From positions 13,595,512 to 13,659,511 of the forward strand of contig CM068313.1 in NCBI GenBank assembly GCA_034766995.1: a stretch of 64,000 bases of DNA, read 5' to 3'. Position 1 is the stretch's first letter, and each line of letters opens with the position of its first letter. Positions 49,441-61,900 of the stretch are shown here, piece after piece. The DNA is from Acanthacorydalis orientalis. Its lineage: Eukaryota; Arthropoda; Insecta; Megaloptera; Corydalidae. The notes under the pieces are model-generated. The model searched no databases and was not told the origin of the DNA. It was given only the letters and a program-made list of their open reading frames with translations. The translations under genes and the position numbers were made by a program.

Positions 49441-51984
49441 CAATAACTCACAGTCATGTGTTATTATTTGCAATATACATTGTTCTATATACTTCAACAT
49501 GTATAGACTTTAAATATTTATACAAATTATATATTCTCTCTTTTATGTATTAACTCCATTTTCATTTATTTTAAGGTGTCACTTAATATTATTTTTTTAT
49601 GTCAATTCGTAAAGATTCTAACTGAATAAATATATCTATATATAAAACTATATTTTCTTTCATATGCTGATATTCATTTTTCAGGAATAAATAAAATATA
49701 ATTTATATTACTGTAAAGCTATTTTCTGGAATTTGTGGAAAAATTACTACATTTTGCTATAGCTTCTAATATACCAAACTAATTAATATTACTCATATTT
49801 TATTACAGCTCCAAACAGAAAGTAGTATACCAGTGAAAACTAATAAAATATTAATTATAGTAATTACACTTCTTTTATATAAATTGAATGATAAAGAGAA
49901 TATTTACATTCACTTAACTTCTTTAAATTCCACAATTATGGGTTCTTAAATAAACTTTCTAGTTTTTAGCATGAACACAATTTAAATAATTATGTTTTAC
50001 TATGTTACACTTTATTAACATGATAATTAACTTCCTTCCAAAATATTTCTCTAATTAGCTAAAAGCTAATACAATTTTAATAATTTTTTTATCATAAAGA
50101 TCGATATGCTTTCTAGTCTAAATAAAATTAATTTAAACAGATATTTTAATAATACTGACATTAATTTAAAAACACAATATTTACCTAATTGATTTATTAC
50201 CTTATTTTATACCTCTTAATAAAATATTTTCAAGATTTTTATAGTCTAAAATTTTTCTTTCATTGTTCTACTCTAGTATTTTATATATTACTATTTGTTT
50301 TATAAATTTAATAATTTTCAACTTTCTTACTACTGGCCACTAAGTTATTCTAAACTAAAACAAGTAGCTTATATGAATTTTATTATATTTTTAATTTTGC
50401 AAATTGTGAATAATAAGTGAACTTTTTTGAGAAGTTTTTAATTTTGGATAGTTTTGGTTGTTCTTTAATGATTATTTTTGGTTTACATTGTTTTATGCAC
50501 TCCTAAAACAGATAAATTTATTATAATCTTGAACCAAAATTTGAAAAGCTTACTAATATATGTATTTTTTTGAAAAACAAAAAACAAACTAGGATAATAA
50601 GTAAAACACCTATTGAGAACATTTGTAGTTTTTATAGGAAAAATAATTTTTCTTATTTCTAATAAAAATTACAAATGTATTAAATGAGGAAAATTTATTT
50701 TTAAAAGTTAATTTAAATAATAATATATACTTGAATTAAATCATAAATAATTCTTTACACTAAAAAAAGTCAAAACAAAACAGATTTTAAAAATGCTTAC
50801 CATTCTTATTTTACTTTTATTTACGCCATTTTGATTAACATGCTGCAAAATGTATCTAGAAATAACTATAAACACATTCGAATACTTGAATATAAAAATA
50901 GAATAAATATGTGTTTAAAATAAATAAAACCCGTTATTATTAGCTATATTATATTATTTATAAGTGAAAAATACAATAAATGCAACATTCTACACAAATT
51001 TTACAAAAAAATACGTGTATAAATAAAAACGTGAATGCGTTTCTCTAAATTTGTGATTTTTTTAAAATGCGTTTTAAAAATTGTTTAATATTTAAAAAGT
51101 AACAATAAATACATACCAAACAGTAAGTATAAAAGTATTAATATAAAAAGGATAACCTTATAGAGATGTAGTTTTAAAAGTAGCTTAGATGAAACATAAT
51201 TATTTTAAGTAGTTTTACCACTATATGTCTTATCTGTAAAACACAGTTAGAATTGAAATGTGGTTTTGATTTTAACCATGTTTTTTAAAACCACAGTCTC
51301 TCAGTTTTGATTTTTAGAGTGAATCCGTTTTTATTTTATAATTTTTAAAAATTATTTCATTTTAAGATTTCAATAATTTTTAATAAATATTATAATTATA
51401 AGTCTTATCTTTGATCATATTTTAAGAATTTTTCGTTTAAAATAATATTTTAAAGCAAGGTACATATCAAATAAGTTACTTTTAGTTTGGACCTTAAGTT
51501 TCAATTAATTTTTGTTAAAAATTGATTGAATTCATTAAGAAGATATGACATATGAATAACATACAACTAAAAATCCAATCAAGGATTTTTAAATAGCATC
51601 TGTGTATATAAAATCTAGACATAAATGATAAGTTTTAATTTTTTTTTTTTGATTTGATTCATGTTTTTCAAACCCGAGATTTTTATTGTATATGTTTTCA
51701 AAAATGATATAAATTCGTGATAAAAATCTTGTTTATTTTAATATTAAGTTTTAATTTTTTTTATTGACAACACTAAATATTAAAAAGAAATTAAAGTATT
51801 TAAAAGAGTCATATATCAAATTTGTGAAAATAATTGACATAATAACTTTGTTCCCGTTTTACTGTAATATACGATCATGTCTTTTTTTATCATTTTAAAA
51901 CTATTGTAAAAATGGCAAAATATTTTTTTTACTATATACAAGTGAGCCTGATAAAATATTCCGGGATTTTTGTTGAAAACGATT
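49441..51984. other. AT-rich intergenic DNA, convergent gene ends
   Basis: The stretch downstream of the septin shows no gene, RNA gene or recognised repeat. It lacks the long (TA)n tracts that pervade the rugose intron. Confidence 0.5.
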
Positions 51985-52320
51985 ACATATTTTTTCAAAT
52001 GATTTTTTTCTCACTCCACAAACAAAAAAAAGTTTGATAAAAAAACTTCAATAGTTAATTATTGACAATTTTTAATTGTTGCTTATGCGCATTTCGACGA
52101 CGATGCCATGTTATCCAGAGACGTACAGAAAAAACTTTTCTTATTTATAATTTTTCTGTATTTTAATGTTCTGCAAATGATGACATTGTCTTCAAAATGC
52201 GCATAGACAATAATTAAAAACTTTAATTATTATTTATTGAACATTCTTAATCAGATTTTTGGTGAAAGTGAAAAAATAATTTGTGAAAGTGAATTTTGCC
52301 ACAATCCCAGAATTAGATTG
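51985..52320. repeat. Palindromic MITE-like element, full copy
   Basis: The clearest palindrome. Left: TTTTTTCTCACTCCACAAAC, GTTGCTTATGCGCATTTCGA, CGACGATGCCATG, GACGTACAGAAAAAACTTTT. Right: TTTTTCTGTATTTTAATGTT, GCAAATGATGACATTGTCTT, CAAAATGCGCATAGACAATA, GGTGAAAGTGAAAAAATAAT. The centre itself forms a TACAGAAAAA/TTTTTCTGTA hairpin. Confidence 0.8.
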
Positions 52321-54171
52321 CAATACAGAAAAAAAACGTCATAATTGAAGTGCTTCGGGATAAAGAGGGATATATTTGAATGGCTTAGTAGTTTTTTTAA
52401 AATCCTTTACTTTTAAAACAATCAAAAATATTTTTTATATCTACAAAATGGTTGTTTTCGATAAAGTACATACATCCAAATGTTGTTCAACTCATTGATT
52501 ACTATAGACTAAGGTCTCGAGAATATTTATTAAGAAAAAAAATAAAATGTCCTGTATTAAAAAACCCAATTACAATTTGGAAATATTTCTAATTCACCGA
52601 AATATATCTCTTTTTCTCAATAATAAGTTTCTTCAGTTATCATTAATCATTTTAGACAAAATGTGTTTGGATTCTTTTATAAGACACACCCTGTATAAAA
52701 CTCTATCCAAAAATCATATCATAAAAGCGATTGCTGTATTATAATCTAATCACTTTCCGAAATAATAATTTTTAGAATTAAATTTAATTAAAACCAGACT
52801 GATATACATTATCTGAAAATAGTATGATCATCAGTCTAAATTAAACGTAATCAACATTTATAATTTCTTCACATATTTAAAAAGAAATTCTTGGAATTTT
52901 CTTATATAAATGTTTATATATACTTAAAATTATTATTACAGAATCATAATTATAAAAATATTATTTAACCTACTCTGTATAAATGTAATAAAAAATTCAA
53001 CAATACTGCCTTGATTTTTATAAAAGCCCTAACTGCAGTGTATTCACTTCTGAAAAATGAATAAGTCGGTGCTTTTCAAATGTTCGGGAACTGAATTGTA
53101 TATAGGGCATATTACATATTTGATTTATTTCTTAGTGTGATATATAGTACTACTCTAACGTCTAAAATAAAAAAAGCAAAGCTTACTCCAACTCCAAATA
53201 TACGATTATATGTAAAACTGGAATTAGGGCATTTATGAAAACTACAGCAGAGTAGGTTTATTTGAAATTATATTTCGTAAATATTGTATGATTTTTTAAT
53301 ATAAAATCAAAAATGATGATTTTTTATTTTCATTATACATAAAATTAATTATCTGAATATATTGATCTGTTTATTAAGACTTTAATTTAGAAAAACGCAT
53401 ATATAATACAATAACAATAAACTACACTACATGTTATAATATCTTTGGCAGTTCCAGGATTAACAACTGAGTACGTACTTTAATAATAATTTTTAATAAT
53501 TTTTAAACACGTACGAGTTTAAAAACTTAATTATTTACACATTGTTTATGTGAGTATAAAAAGCTACGTTCTTATTTATTTATATAATGTTAATAATGTT
53601 CATAAAAAACCGCAAACTTGTAAATACTTTATTTATACTTTAAATATTTGGATGTAAAAATAATATTATTATACGTTGATTAATATAAAATGGAATATAT
53701 TTGATTATTTTGTGAATGTATATTTAATATATATTTATTTTTTGTTTATATCTAGCTATAGTGGTTAAATAAATTAATATTATTTTATATATATCTTATT
53801 TTATTATTCATGTCTTTTACAAAAGAAGAGGGCTTTTCTATACTGAAAAATACAGGATATTGTAGACACTTTATCTCACTGTTTACTTAAAATCTCTATT
53901 TTACTCACATCTAATATTACCTAGAACCTAATCATGTCAATCGGGAACAAAAAACAGCTTAGGGATTCAGCGGTCTTAAATGCGATAGAATTGGAACTTT
54001 TCCAAGTTCATTTATCACTGACGATCTGTCGTACGAACGGAAAATAAAAGGAAGAAATCTCTGCACGTATATTTTTTTGTTGTAAATAGTCGTTTCGCAT
54101 AATTAACCTTCATTAATGAGTTGCACGTTTTCGTTCATTCATATTTCAAACATCTAAACGTTAAATAATAG
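52321..54171. other. AT-rich intergenic DNA
   Basis: No gene recognised. The 65-codon plus frame at 52547-52744 has no domain I know. Confidence 0.45.
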
Positions 54172-54492
54172 TTGATTTTCTTAAATGAATTTTTCACTCA
54201 TTCCGCAAAAAAATTAATAATTAAAAACGTCTATTAATGATTATTGATCCTCTTTGGGTTATTGCTAATTCATATTTTAAAAATGTTACAAGGTCAAGAT
54301 GCAGATAAATCTTACATTTTTCTGCATCTTACCACTTTGACAATGATTTGGCCATCCAAATGCGCAGAAATAACACTCCGATATTATAAATAATCATTTA
54401 TGATTATTTTTGATCAGAAGTTCTTTATAGTGTGAATGAAAAACTTATTTATGTATCTGTGAATTCATCCATAATGTCAGAACTATATTGTA
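54172..54492. repeat. Palindromic MITE-like element, full copy
   Basis: Left: TTAAATGAATTTTTCACTCA, TTAATGATTATTGATCCTC. Centre: GATGCAGATAAATC opposite TTTCTGCATCTTACC. Right: TTGGCCATCCAAATGCGCAG, AATAATCATTTATGATTATT, GATCAGAAGTTC, AATGTCAGAACTATATTG. Confidence 0.75.
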
Positions 54493-54649
54493 ATCATTGA
54501 TTTCTAAAAAAAAATTAAACAAAGCATCTTGTCATTAGACTTCTGAATATAAATTCGATGATGTACGGTTTCATTAAATGTAATTACTTTTACCAGACTG
54601 TATGACTGTCAAAAGCAATTTAATTCAAAACAAAATAGAATTAATGAGT

Positions 54650-54960
54650 CATAGGTTATTATAATGTAATGTCAGTTAATGAATGACGTTCATGCCGGCT
54701 TTCAATACATATCTTGATAATTGATGCAGAACATTGTACACTGCAATTGCGCAGGAATGCACTAGGGCGTATTGTTATGTATGTTTGTACTACTCCCGTC
54801 AACACCCATCCACGTACAGTTAAGAAAAGAAAACAAATCAAGTTTATAGTGTTTTTATAGACGCTATTGTCACTAAAACGATCATGACTTGTGATCAGAA
54901 TGCCAATGAAGGATTTACAACTAGACGTAAGATTCCTCAAATCGTTCGGGCTCCTGATTT
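54650..54960. other. GC-richer intergenic patch
   Basis: Contains CTGCAATTGCGCAGGAATGC near 54740 and CCCGTCAACACCCATCCACG near 54797. The minus-strand 93-codon frame across it has no recognised domain. Possibly conserved non-coding DNA or a small unrecognised gene. Confidence 0.25.
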
Positions 54961-55369
54961 ATTCATCCGTTATCTATTTAAATTAGATAGTTAAGCATGT
55001 GTTGAAATTTAAATAAAAATGTTTTTTTTTGGTAACGAAAAATAAAAGTGTCTTCTTCAGGAGGAACAAACATTTCAATTCAATATCAATTAACGAGATA
55101 ATTAAATGGTCTCTATTTAATGTTTTTTCAAATTATTAAAAAATGTTTAACAATACATAATAATTCCAATTAAATTATTAAAATGTAAAACATTGTAATG
55201 ATATGAAAGAAACTTTACATTTTCACATAATACATTCAATACATTTCACTTTTCCAAAAGTGAAGCATTTTTAAAAATTAATATCCTTATTTTGGAAATA
55301 ATTTTAGAAAAAATTGAAAAAAAAACAAACATTTAATCCACTTACTAAAAAATATGAAAAGTACTGAAA

Positions 55370-55692
55370 CACACCCTTTTACACTTTCACAAATGATTTT
55401 TTGTTTTAGCCACAAACATTTTTCCGATCAAAAATGTTCAAGAATCGATTATTGATTCTTTTAATTGTCGCTCACGTGCATTTCAATGATTATATCGAAG
55501 ATTCGATAAATCATCCCGGATGATTAAGCTAAATCTTTATCTTTACCGCATTTTCATGCATCTCCATCGAAATGCTCGCATGAATACAATCATTAATAAT
55601 CAATTATTGAACATACACAATCAGAAAAAAATGTTTTATGGGAAAGTGAAAAATTTATCTGTAAAAGTGAATTTAGTCAGTTTCGAAAAATA
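55370..55692. repeat. Palindromic MITE-like element, full copy
   Basis: Left: TTACACTTTCACAAATGATT, GATCAAAAATGTTCAAGAAT, CGATTATTGATTC. Centre: CTAAATCTTTATCTTTACCG. Right: CTCCATCGAAATGCTCGCAT, ATAATCAATTATTGAACATA, GGGAAAGTGAAAAATTTATC, GTGAATTTAGTCAGTTTCG. Confidence 0.75.
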
Positions 55693-56739
55693 TATTGACA
55701 TTTTTTTACTATAATAAACTGTTGATTTTACGAACTTCAATTTTAACGAACAGCTCTAGCTTCTTTCAGTTGCGATTTTATAGATTTTGAATTAAAATTT
55801 GAACGAAATTATAAATAAATCAGTACCGATGTTATCTTAGAAATACAATACATATAATAAAGGTATTATTTAAATGTCTGTCAGAACATATACTGACTTT
55901 CAGAGAAGATGAAAAGTTATTAAAATTGATATATTTGCCAACACTAACAGAAGAATCTCTGAACTAAAATATGAATTTTTTTGTAATTTTTAAAAAATGT
56001 ATTTTTCGATTAAAATTTTTAAAAAATTCTCGTATATTTTTTAAATCGTTTTTTTATCTTGATTTTATGAATAAACTTCGCCTCGATTAGCAATAAAATC
56101 AAAATTTTACTGTACACATCAAATTGAAATTTCGTTTTTCGGCTACTATTAGAGTATACTTCATTTTGTTAATCCAACTATCGTATTTAAGACCAAAGTA
56201 GCTAATAAAACATAACATTCATTTTATAATCGTAGAATATACTAAATTTACTATAAATTTTAAACTTTTTCCATTCGATAATTTATCTACAATCAAAAGT
56301 ACAAATTTTATTATTGTTTGTTCCTTTTTCAAATTTCACTTTCAAGCTTTCGAATAAAAAAGTTTTATTTTAAATTTTTATTCCTAATTATTATCTTTTT
56401 TAATTCAAATTATTTAAATTTTTATATCCAAAAAACTTATATGTTTAATTTAAATCTTGATGATTTTATGCCATTACTTTATTTATTTTAAACTGATTAT
56501 ATTTTAGAAATACGTTTAAGAATGTATTTATTAAGTTAATTTTAAATTTATTGAGTAAATTTTAATTATTAGTTCATACTGAACTACCTAGTTATTTTTT
56601 TTTCTTTTATAATATTTAATTATCATTATTTATTATGGTACTACTTTAGAAGAAAATTAAATATGATAAAAATCTATTAAATCTGATAGACAAGTCTACA
56701 AAAGACTTCAAAAAATAAGAAATTTTTATATTAATAAAC
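55693..56739. other. AT-rich intergenic DNA
   Basis: No feature recognised. Confidence 0.5.
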
Positions 56740-57024
56740 CAGTGTTTCCCAAAAGGTATTCCATGGAACCCTATGGAATTGTAAAATGAATATATTTGTT
56801 ACATTTTTTTTATTCTATTTTATTCTATCATAAAATAAAAAAGTAAAATTACAATAACGTTTCAAGACTTAAATATGATAATAAAAAGATTCACTGATCT
56901 GTTAAAAATGTTATTTTTATCATTACTTATTCAGGAATATATTATATCAAAATACTATTAGAATTCTGTAATGTTTTAAAGAATATAAAAGGGTTCCTTG
57001 ATTAAATTGAATTGAGAAACACTC
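56740..57024. mobile_element. hAT-like MITE
   Basis: The left end CAGTGTTTCCCAA and the right end TTGAGAAACACTC are inverted repeats with two mismatches in 13. They have the CAGTGTT form typical of hAT non-autonomous elements. The interior starts with TATTCCATGGAACCCTATGG and ends with GGGTTCCTTG. An 8-bp target duplication is not convincing (TAATAAAC versus TAAAAATA). Length is about 285 bp with no coding capacity. Confidence 0.65.
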
Positions 57025-58481
57025 TAAAAATACCAAAAAAATATTTTTTTCAATTTTTGTTACAAATAATTCTAAACATAAAAAATTGAAGTTAATTCGA
57101 CTTATCTTTTGTTCTAACTTCTAAAACTATTTTTTAAAAAAAAAAACAATTTTACAGCCATTTAACTTAAATCGTTACTATTTACCACACAAACGAATTC
57201 AATGTTCAAAATTACTTAATTTTTTTATACGATTTAAAAAAAATATTCTTTACATTATTCTTACTTTATTCTACGTGCTTAAAATTAAAACAAATAATGT
57301 CTGAATTGAAAATTACATAAAATTAAGTATACGGACAAGCAATGAATTTTAATAAAAAAAAATAGTAAACAAAATTCGATTTTGCACATGTTTGAAATAT
57401 CGCAACAATGTGAAATAAACACTTAATACTAAATTAAACTACAAGTGAACTGAGCGATTGGGTGCAACATAGGTGTGTTATTTCTCAACATCTACTTTGT
57501 TGTGTAAATCTAATTGGAATAGTTCAGACGTGTCAAATGTATAATATATGTGATCGGCATTTCGAGTTCGACGCGTCTAGAATATTCGAATGAAATATCG
57601 ATTTACACATACATACATACATTCGAATAGACATTATCCAATATCTCGATAAAAAAATGTATATGATTCTTTATATTTGAAAAAAAAATAACTGTTGATA
57701 GAGGTCACTATTTAGGTACATTTTCATGATTGTTTTAGAAAGTTCGATACAAATTAATCATAAGAATATTCTTACCAGAATTTTTATCATCATTTCAAAA
57801 AATGATTTATTTTTTAACAAATTTATTTAATTCCAACATAAATAATATTTGACAACGGAACGGAATGCAGTTTTAGAACTAATAGTACACAAATTAAGTT
57901 TCGACCGATCAGAATAAAATTAGTAAATAAAACCACTCTGAATTAAAACACGGTTACAGACAAATCGTTAATTTTGAAACGTGTTTATTATTAAATAATC
58001 TATAATAAACATTTAATCATTCTTTACATTAAATTCAATACTTTAATTTTAAAAAACAAAATACAGTTGACATATAAAATAAACAAGTTCGATATTAACC
58101 AATCAGAATCGAGAATTCGAATAAAACATTGATGAGTTCTAGAGCGCGCAAGACGAACTATTTGAAATTTCAATTATTGCAAAATTATTCAAAATGTTTT
58201 TTCTATAATAAACGATCGGATTGTTTAATTGGTATTATTTTGTTATAGTATATTTCATAACTGTAACGAACTTTCTTAAAAATTTATTTTAAAAAATATA
58301 CTTTATTTAGGGTAATCTAGTTTAGTTATAAAATGTATTTTATATTTAATCTTTAATGAATTATATTTTATTATAAAATTTTATAGTATTGATTGATTAT
58401 TGCCTAAACGTTGATGTAATAAATATTTGACATTTAGAGAATATTTGTGACATTTTTGAAATGTTAAACTGAGAAAATATT
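57025..58481. other. AT-rich intergenic DNA
   Basis: No gene seen. A slightly GC-richer patch at about 57440-57600 includes GACGCGTCTAGAATATTCGA. Confidence 0.45.
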
Positions 58482-58506
58482 TATATATATATATATATAT
58501 ATATAT
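58482..58506. repeat. (TA)n microsatellite (only one right of 43 kb)
   Basis: A short TA tract of about 25 bp. Confidence 0.9.
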
Positions 58507-58837
58507 CAGAATGTTATATTAAGAGAAAACTAAAAATCATATGTCGTCCATTTAAAATATATTTTTTATTTTTGCGTAGTTTGTTTTTTTTTGAGAATTA
58601 TACATATCAAAAATTACATCAACAATAATTATATATTTTTTAAAAGGCTTCAAAACGTTTGCGGAAGTTTGAAATTCGTTTTAGTTGCTTAATTTGTACA
58701 ATTTGTCTTTTTTTGTCTAGTATTTTTTTCAATAATTACGATCAAAAAAATGTATATAATCAAATAAAGAGGAATTATTAAAGTAAGTAATTTTATTCCA
58801 AAGCATCGATATAAATTGAATATATTAATAGAAAACC

Positions 58838-58843
58838 TTTATT
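58838..58843 (-). terminator. Possible pigs polyadenylation signal
   Basis: AATAAA on the minus strand about 145 bases beyond the stop codon of the last visible pigs frame. Confidence 0.4.
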
Positions 58844-58985
58844 TAACAAATTAAAAAAATAGAATGTCGGTGATCCCTAATGACCTAATTTAGAAAATAA
58901 TGAGAAACAAATACGTTCATTGAATGAAGCTGACGATGTGTGACTAACAAGTTTATGCAAGCAAGGCTACCCGTACGTGCTGTCG

Positions 58986-61900
58986 TTATCGCATGACGAG
59001 TTCCCGTGCTGGTGGGTTCCGGTGCAAATATTTCGAAGCGGAAGCAGGACGATCTGGTGACGTTATTGACGGCGACCTCACCTGACACGGATCATGACGT
59101 ATCAAGAAATGTTCTAATGTATCCCAACCGCCACCGACTCGCACCATCATATGGCGTCCTTTTAAAAGCTGGAAATGAACAATTTTTGATGCTGCATGTC
59201 CTTATGTTTTTTTTTTCATGAAAATCTTTCAAACTATAGTGCGGGGCAAAAATCATCAATCTGGTATGTTTGCGTTCCATAATTTTCAGAACTCTCACTA
59301 GTTATAAATAATTTCATAGTAAATTTATATAAATGCATATAGATATTGTTGTGCAAGTCAGTACAGAAAACAGTTGTCAGCGTAAGTAGAATTGGTAAGT
59401 TTAGAAAAAAATCAGCAAATATCAGTAATCAAATTTGACATAAAAGAACGAATAAATCCAAAAGGAATCAAAAAATAACAGTTTCTGTTTATAAACACTC
59501 CCCCATCATACAATGGAATCACGTTAGCTGAAATTATATCGCTGGAGAAGAGAATCGGTTGAAGATGACCCGCTTTAGCAACCACTCAAAAGAAAACATT
59601 GAAAATGAATAAATTATAAACCCAAGGGTTTAAAATATCATTTATCAAAATGTAGAAATTTCAACGATTTGTGTATGATGGTTGTTTTGAGTTGCTATAA
59701 GGATTTTTCGGAGATTTGCAATACTGGCATGGACAGAGCAAACCAGTCAATTGTAACAAGTGATGAAACTATCATTATATATATGATTCAAAAATGATTT
59801 CACAGAATGACATAAAATAGATAAATCAAGTCCTCGAAAAGACAAAAATGATTCAAAGAAAGCAAAAGACAATGGCGATTGATTTTTTTTTTGTAACTGC
59901 GAATAAATTCTGTTAATAGACTTATTGTTATCATAAGTATTGCATATGATTCGGATCTTCTTTTACTATCGTACAAAAGTGTCAAATAATCTGTTAAGAA
60001 TAATTCAATACTATAAAACAGCTCTCCCTGTCGTACCGTAACACATCGAGATCCCCGTTGCGGTACGAAAGAGAACGATTTGTAGATTAGAAACACCCTT
60101 TTAAAGCTCTCCGGTGTTTTTCATTAGTTACCCGTTAATTACAGTCAGCTATGTAGCGTAAAAGTACAGAAGGGGGAAAGACATCGTTGCACTACTACTG
60201 TTTGCGGTGCGACAGGGAGCACTGTACTGGCGTAGAAAAGACAAGTATTTGCGAATTAGTTCAACAAAGAGTCAACATTCACTTAGTATCTAGGGATTAC
60301 TTTTTATTTTCAAAATTGAATTCTGATCTTCAGAGAATTTTTGATAGAAATTTATATTTTTTAAGAAATATGTAAAAATATAAAAAAAATATTCCAATCT
60401 TAAAAAACTATTTTTGTATTTTATATCAATTTCACTAGAAAGCGTTTTTTGTATTTTTGCATTCATAAACACATACTTTTTATGTATTAATATAATTAAT
60501 AATAAAAAATGATTAATGGTTCTAATAAAAATATGAAATTTACATAAAATCGATTGTACGCAATTATAAAAACGACAAAACGTTTACTGTAATTAAAAAA
60601 ATAGAAATTATGAAAGCGAATAATTGAATATATTATTCATTGAATTCATTCGTTTAGTCATTACTCACTGGAAAAAAATCGTATGAATAAATATAACAAC
60701 GTTACATACCCTTATAAAAACGTTCCTGCCTGCGATATTGTACTTCCCTTCGCCAATTTTTCTCACTTTCAATTTCGAACATTTTCCATTCGAGCAACAA
60801 CACGATTTCTGCATTAGATTTGTTGCATGTTGTACCTAAAAAAAGCAATATATCATATTTTTAATAACACATGAACACATATCTGAAAAGTGAATCAATA
60901 ACTTTTATCCTCATTTACATACTATCAAAAAGTCATAACGAAATACGAATTTTGTACGTAGTAACTCTATACTAACTCATTTATTTCTCAGTCAATATTT
61001 TCTGCTTTTAAATTTGTATCTCAAAAGTAATCAATATGTATTTAATGATAAGATTATTTTTCGCCAAATTTATTGTCATTGTTGACATTAATTAAATATT
61101 AGGTTGGTAGAAAAATAATTGCGGTTTATGACCTTCAAATTCATATTCATTTTTTAATTTAAATGGACCAGAACTGTTGGATGGCCAACGCCTAACTTTT
61201 GTGCAAGCTCTCGAATTGTTATGCGTGGTTCTGATTCAACTAACGCTTTCAGTCGGTCGTTATGAATTGAAGAAGGACGTCCGCGACCTTCTTCATCTTC
61301 AAGGCTCTCGGCCCCAGTACGAAATTTTTGGAACCACCATTGCACTGTACGTTCCTTAACAGTACCCACACTAAAAGTATCGTTTAGTTTACGAGCAGTT
61401 TCTGCTGACTTTTACCACCCGTTTTGAACTCATACAAAAATTGATCTTATTTGCTTCTTTTCTGTATTTAATTCAATAGCCCAATTTGAAACAAAATTAA
61501 TAATAAAACCAAATTCGATGTTACCAAAACACAGACCGAAAAATGCACTTTAAAATGATATTAACATAAACACAATGAAATGACATTTTCACTGAAAACT
61601 TAGCATTCAGAAAACAAAAACCATAATTATTTTCTTGCCAACCTTATATTTATAAAAATTTATAACTTTAAATATGCTATTTATAAATTTAAACATTAAT
61701 TAATCGAAAATTATAATAGTTAAAAACCACAAATTCTATCAAACACTTAAATAAAACTAAATTAGATTACACTAAGAGTGAAACTATTATTAAACCTCAA
61801 CAAAAAAATCCTGTTATATATTTGTGTAAAAATAAAATTATCATAATTTTATAAAGTATTTAATCATGAATTAAATAAAAAAAAATAATATGTGATTTAT

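Noticed and set aside
55520..55714. 64-codon plus-strand frame
   Set aside because: It lies almost entirely inside a palindromic MITE copy.
59006..59221. 71-codon plus-strand frame over the GAS2-domain exon
   Set aside because: Antisense shadow of the pigs exon at 59082-59168.
60187..60375. 62-codon plus frame starting with a Cys-rich stretch (CLRCDREHC)
   Set aside because: The Cys spacing suggested a zinc motif, but the frame crosses the inverted-repeat island, lies in a pigs intron antisense, and quickly becomes A/T noise.
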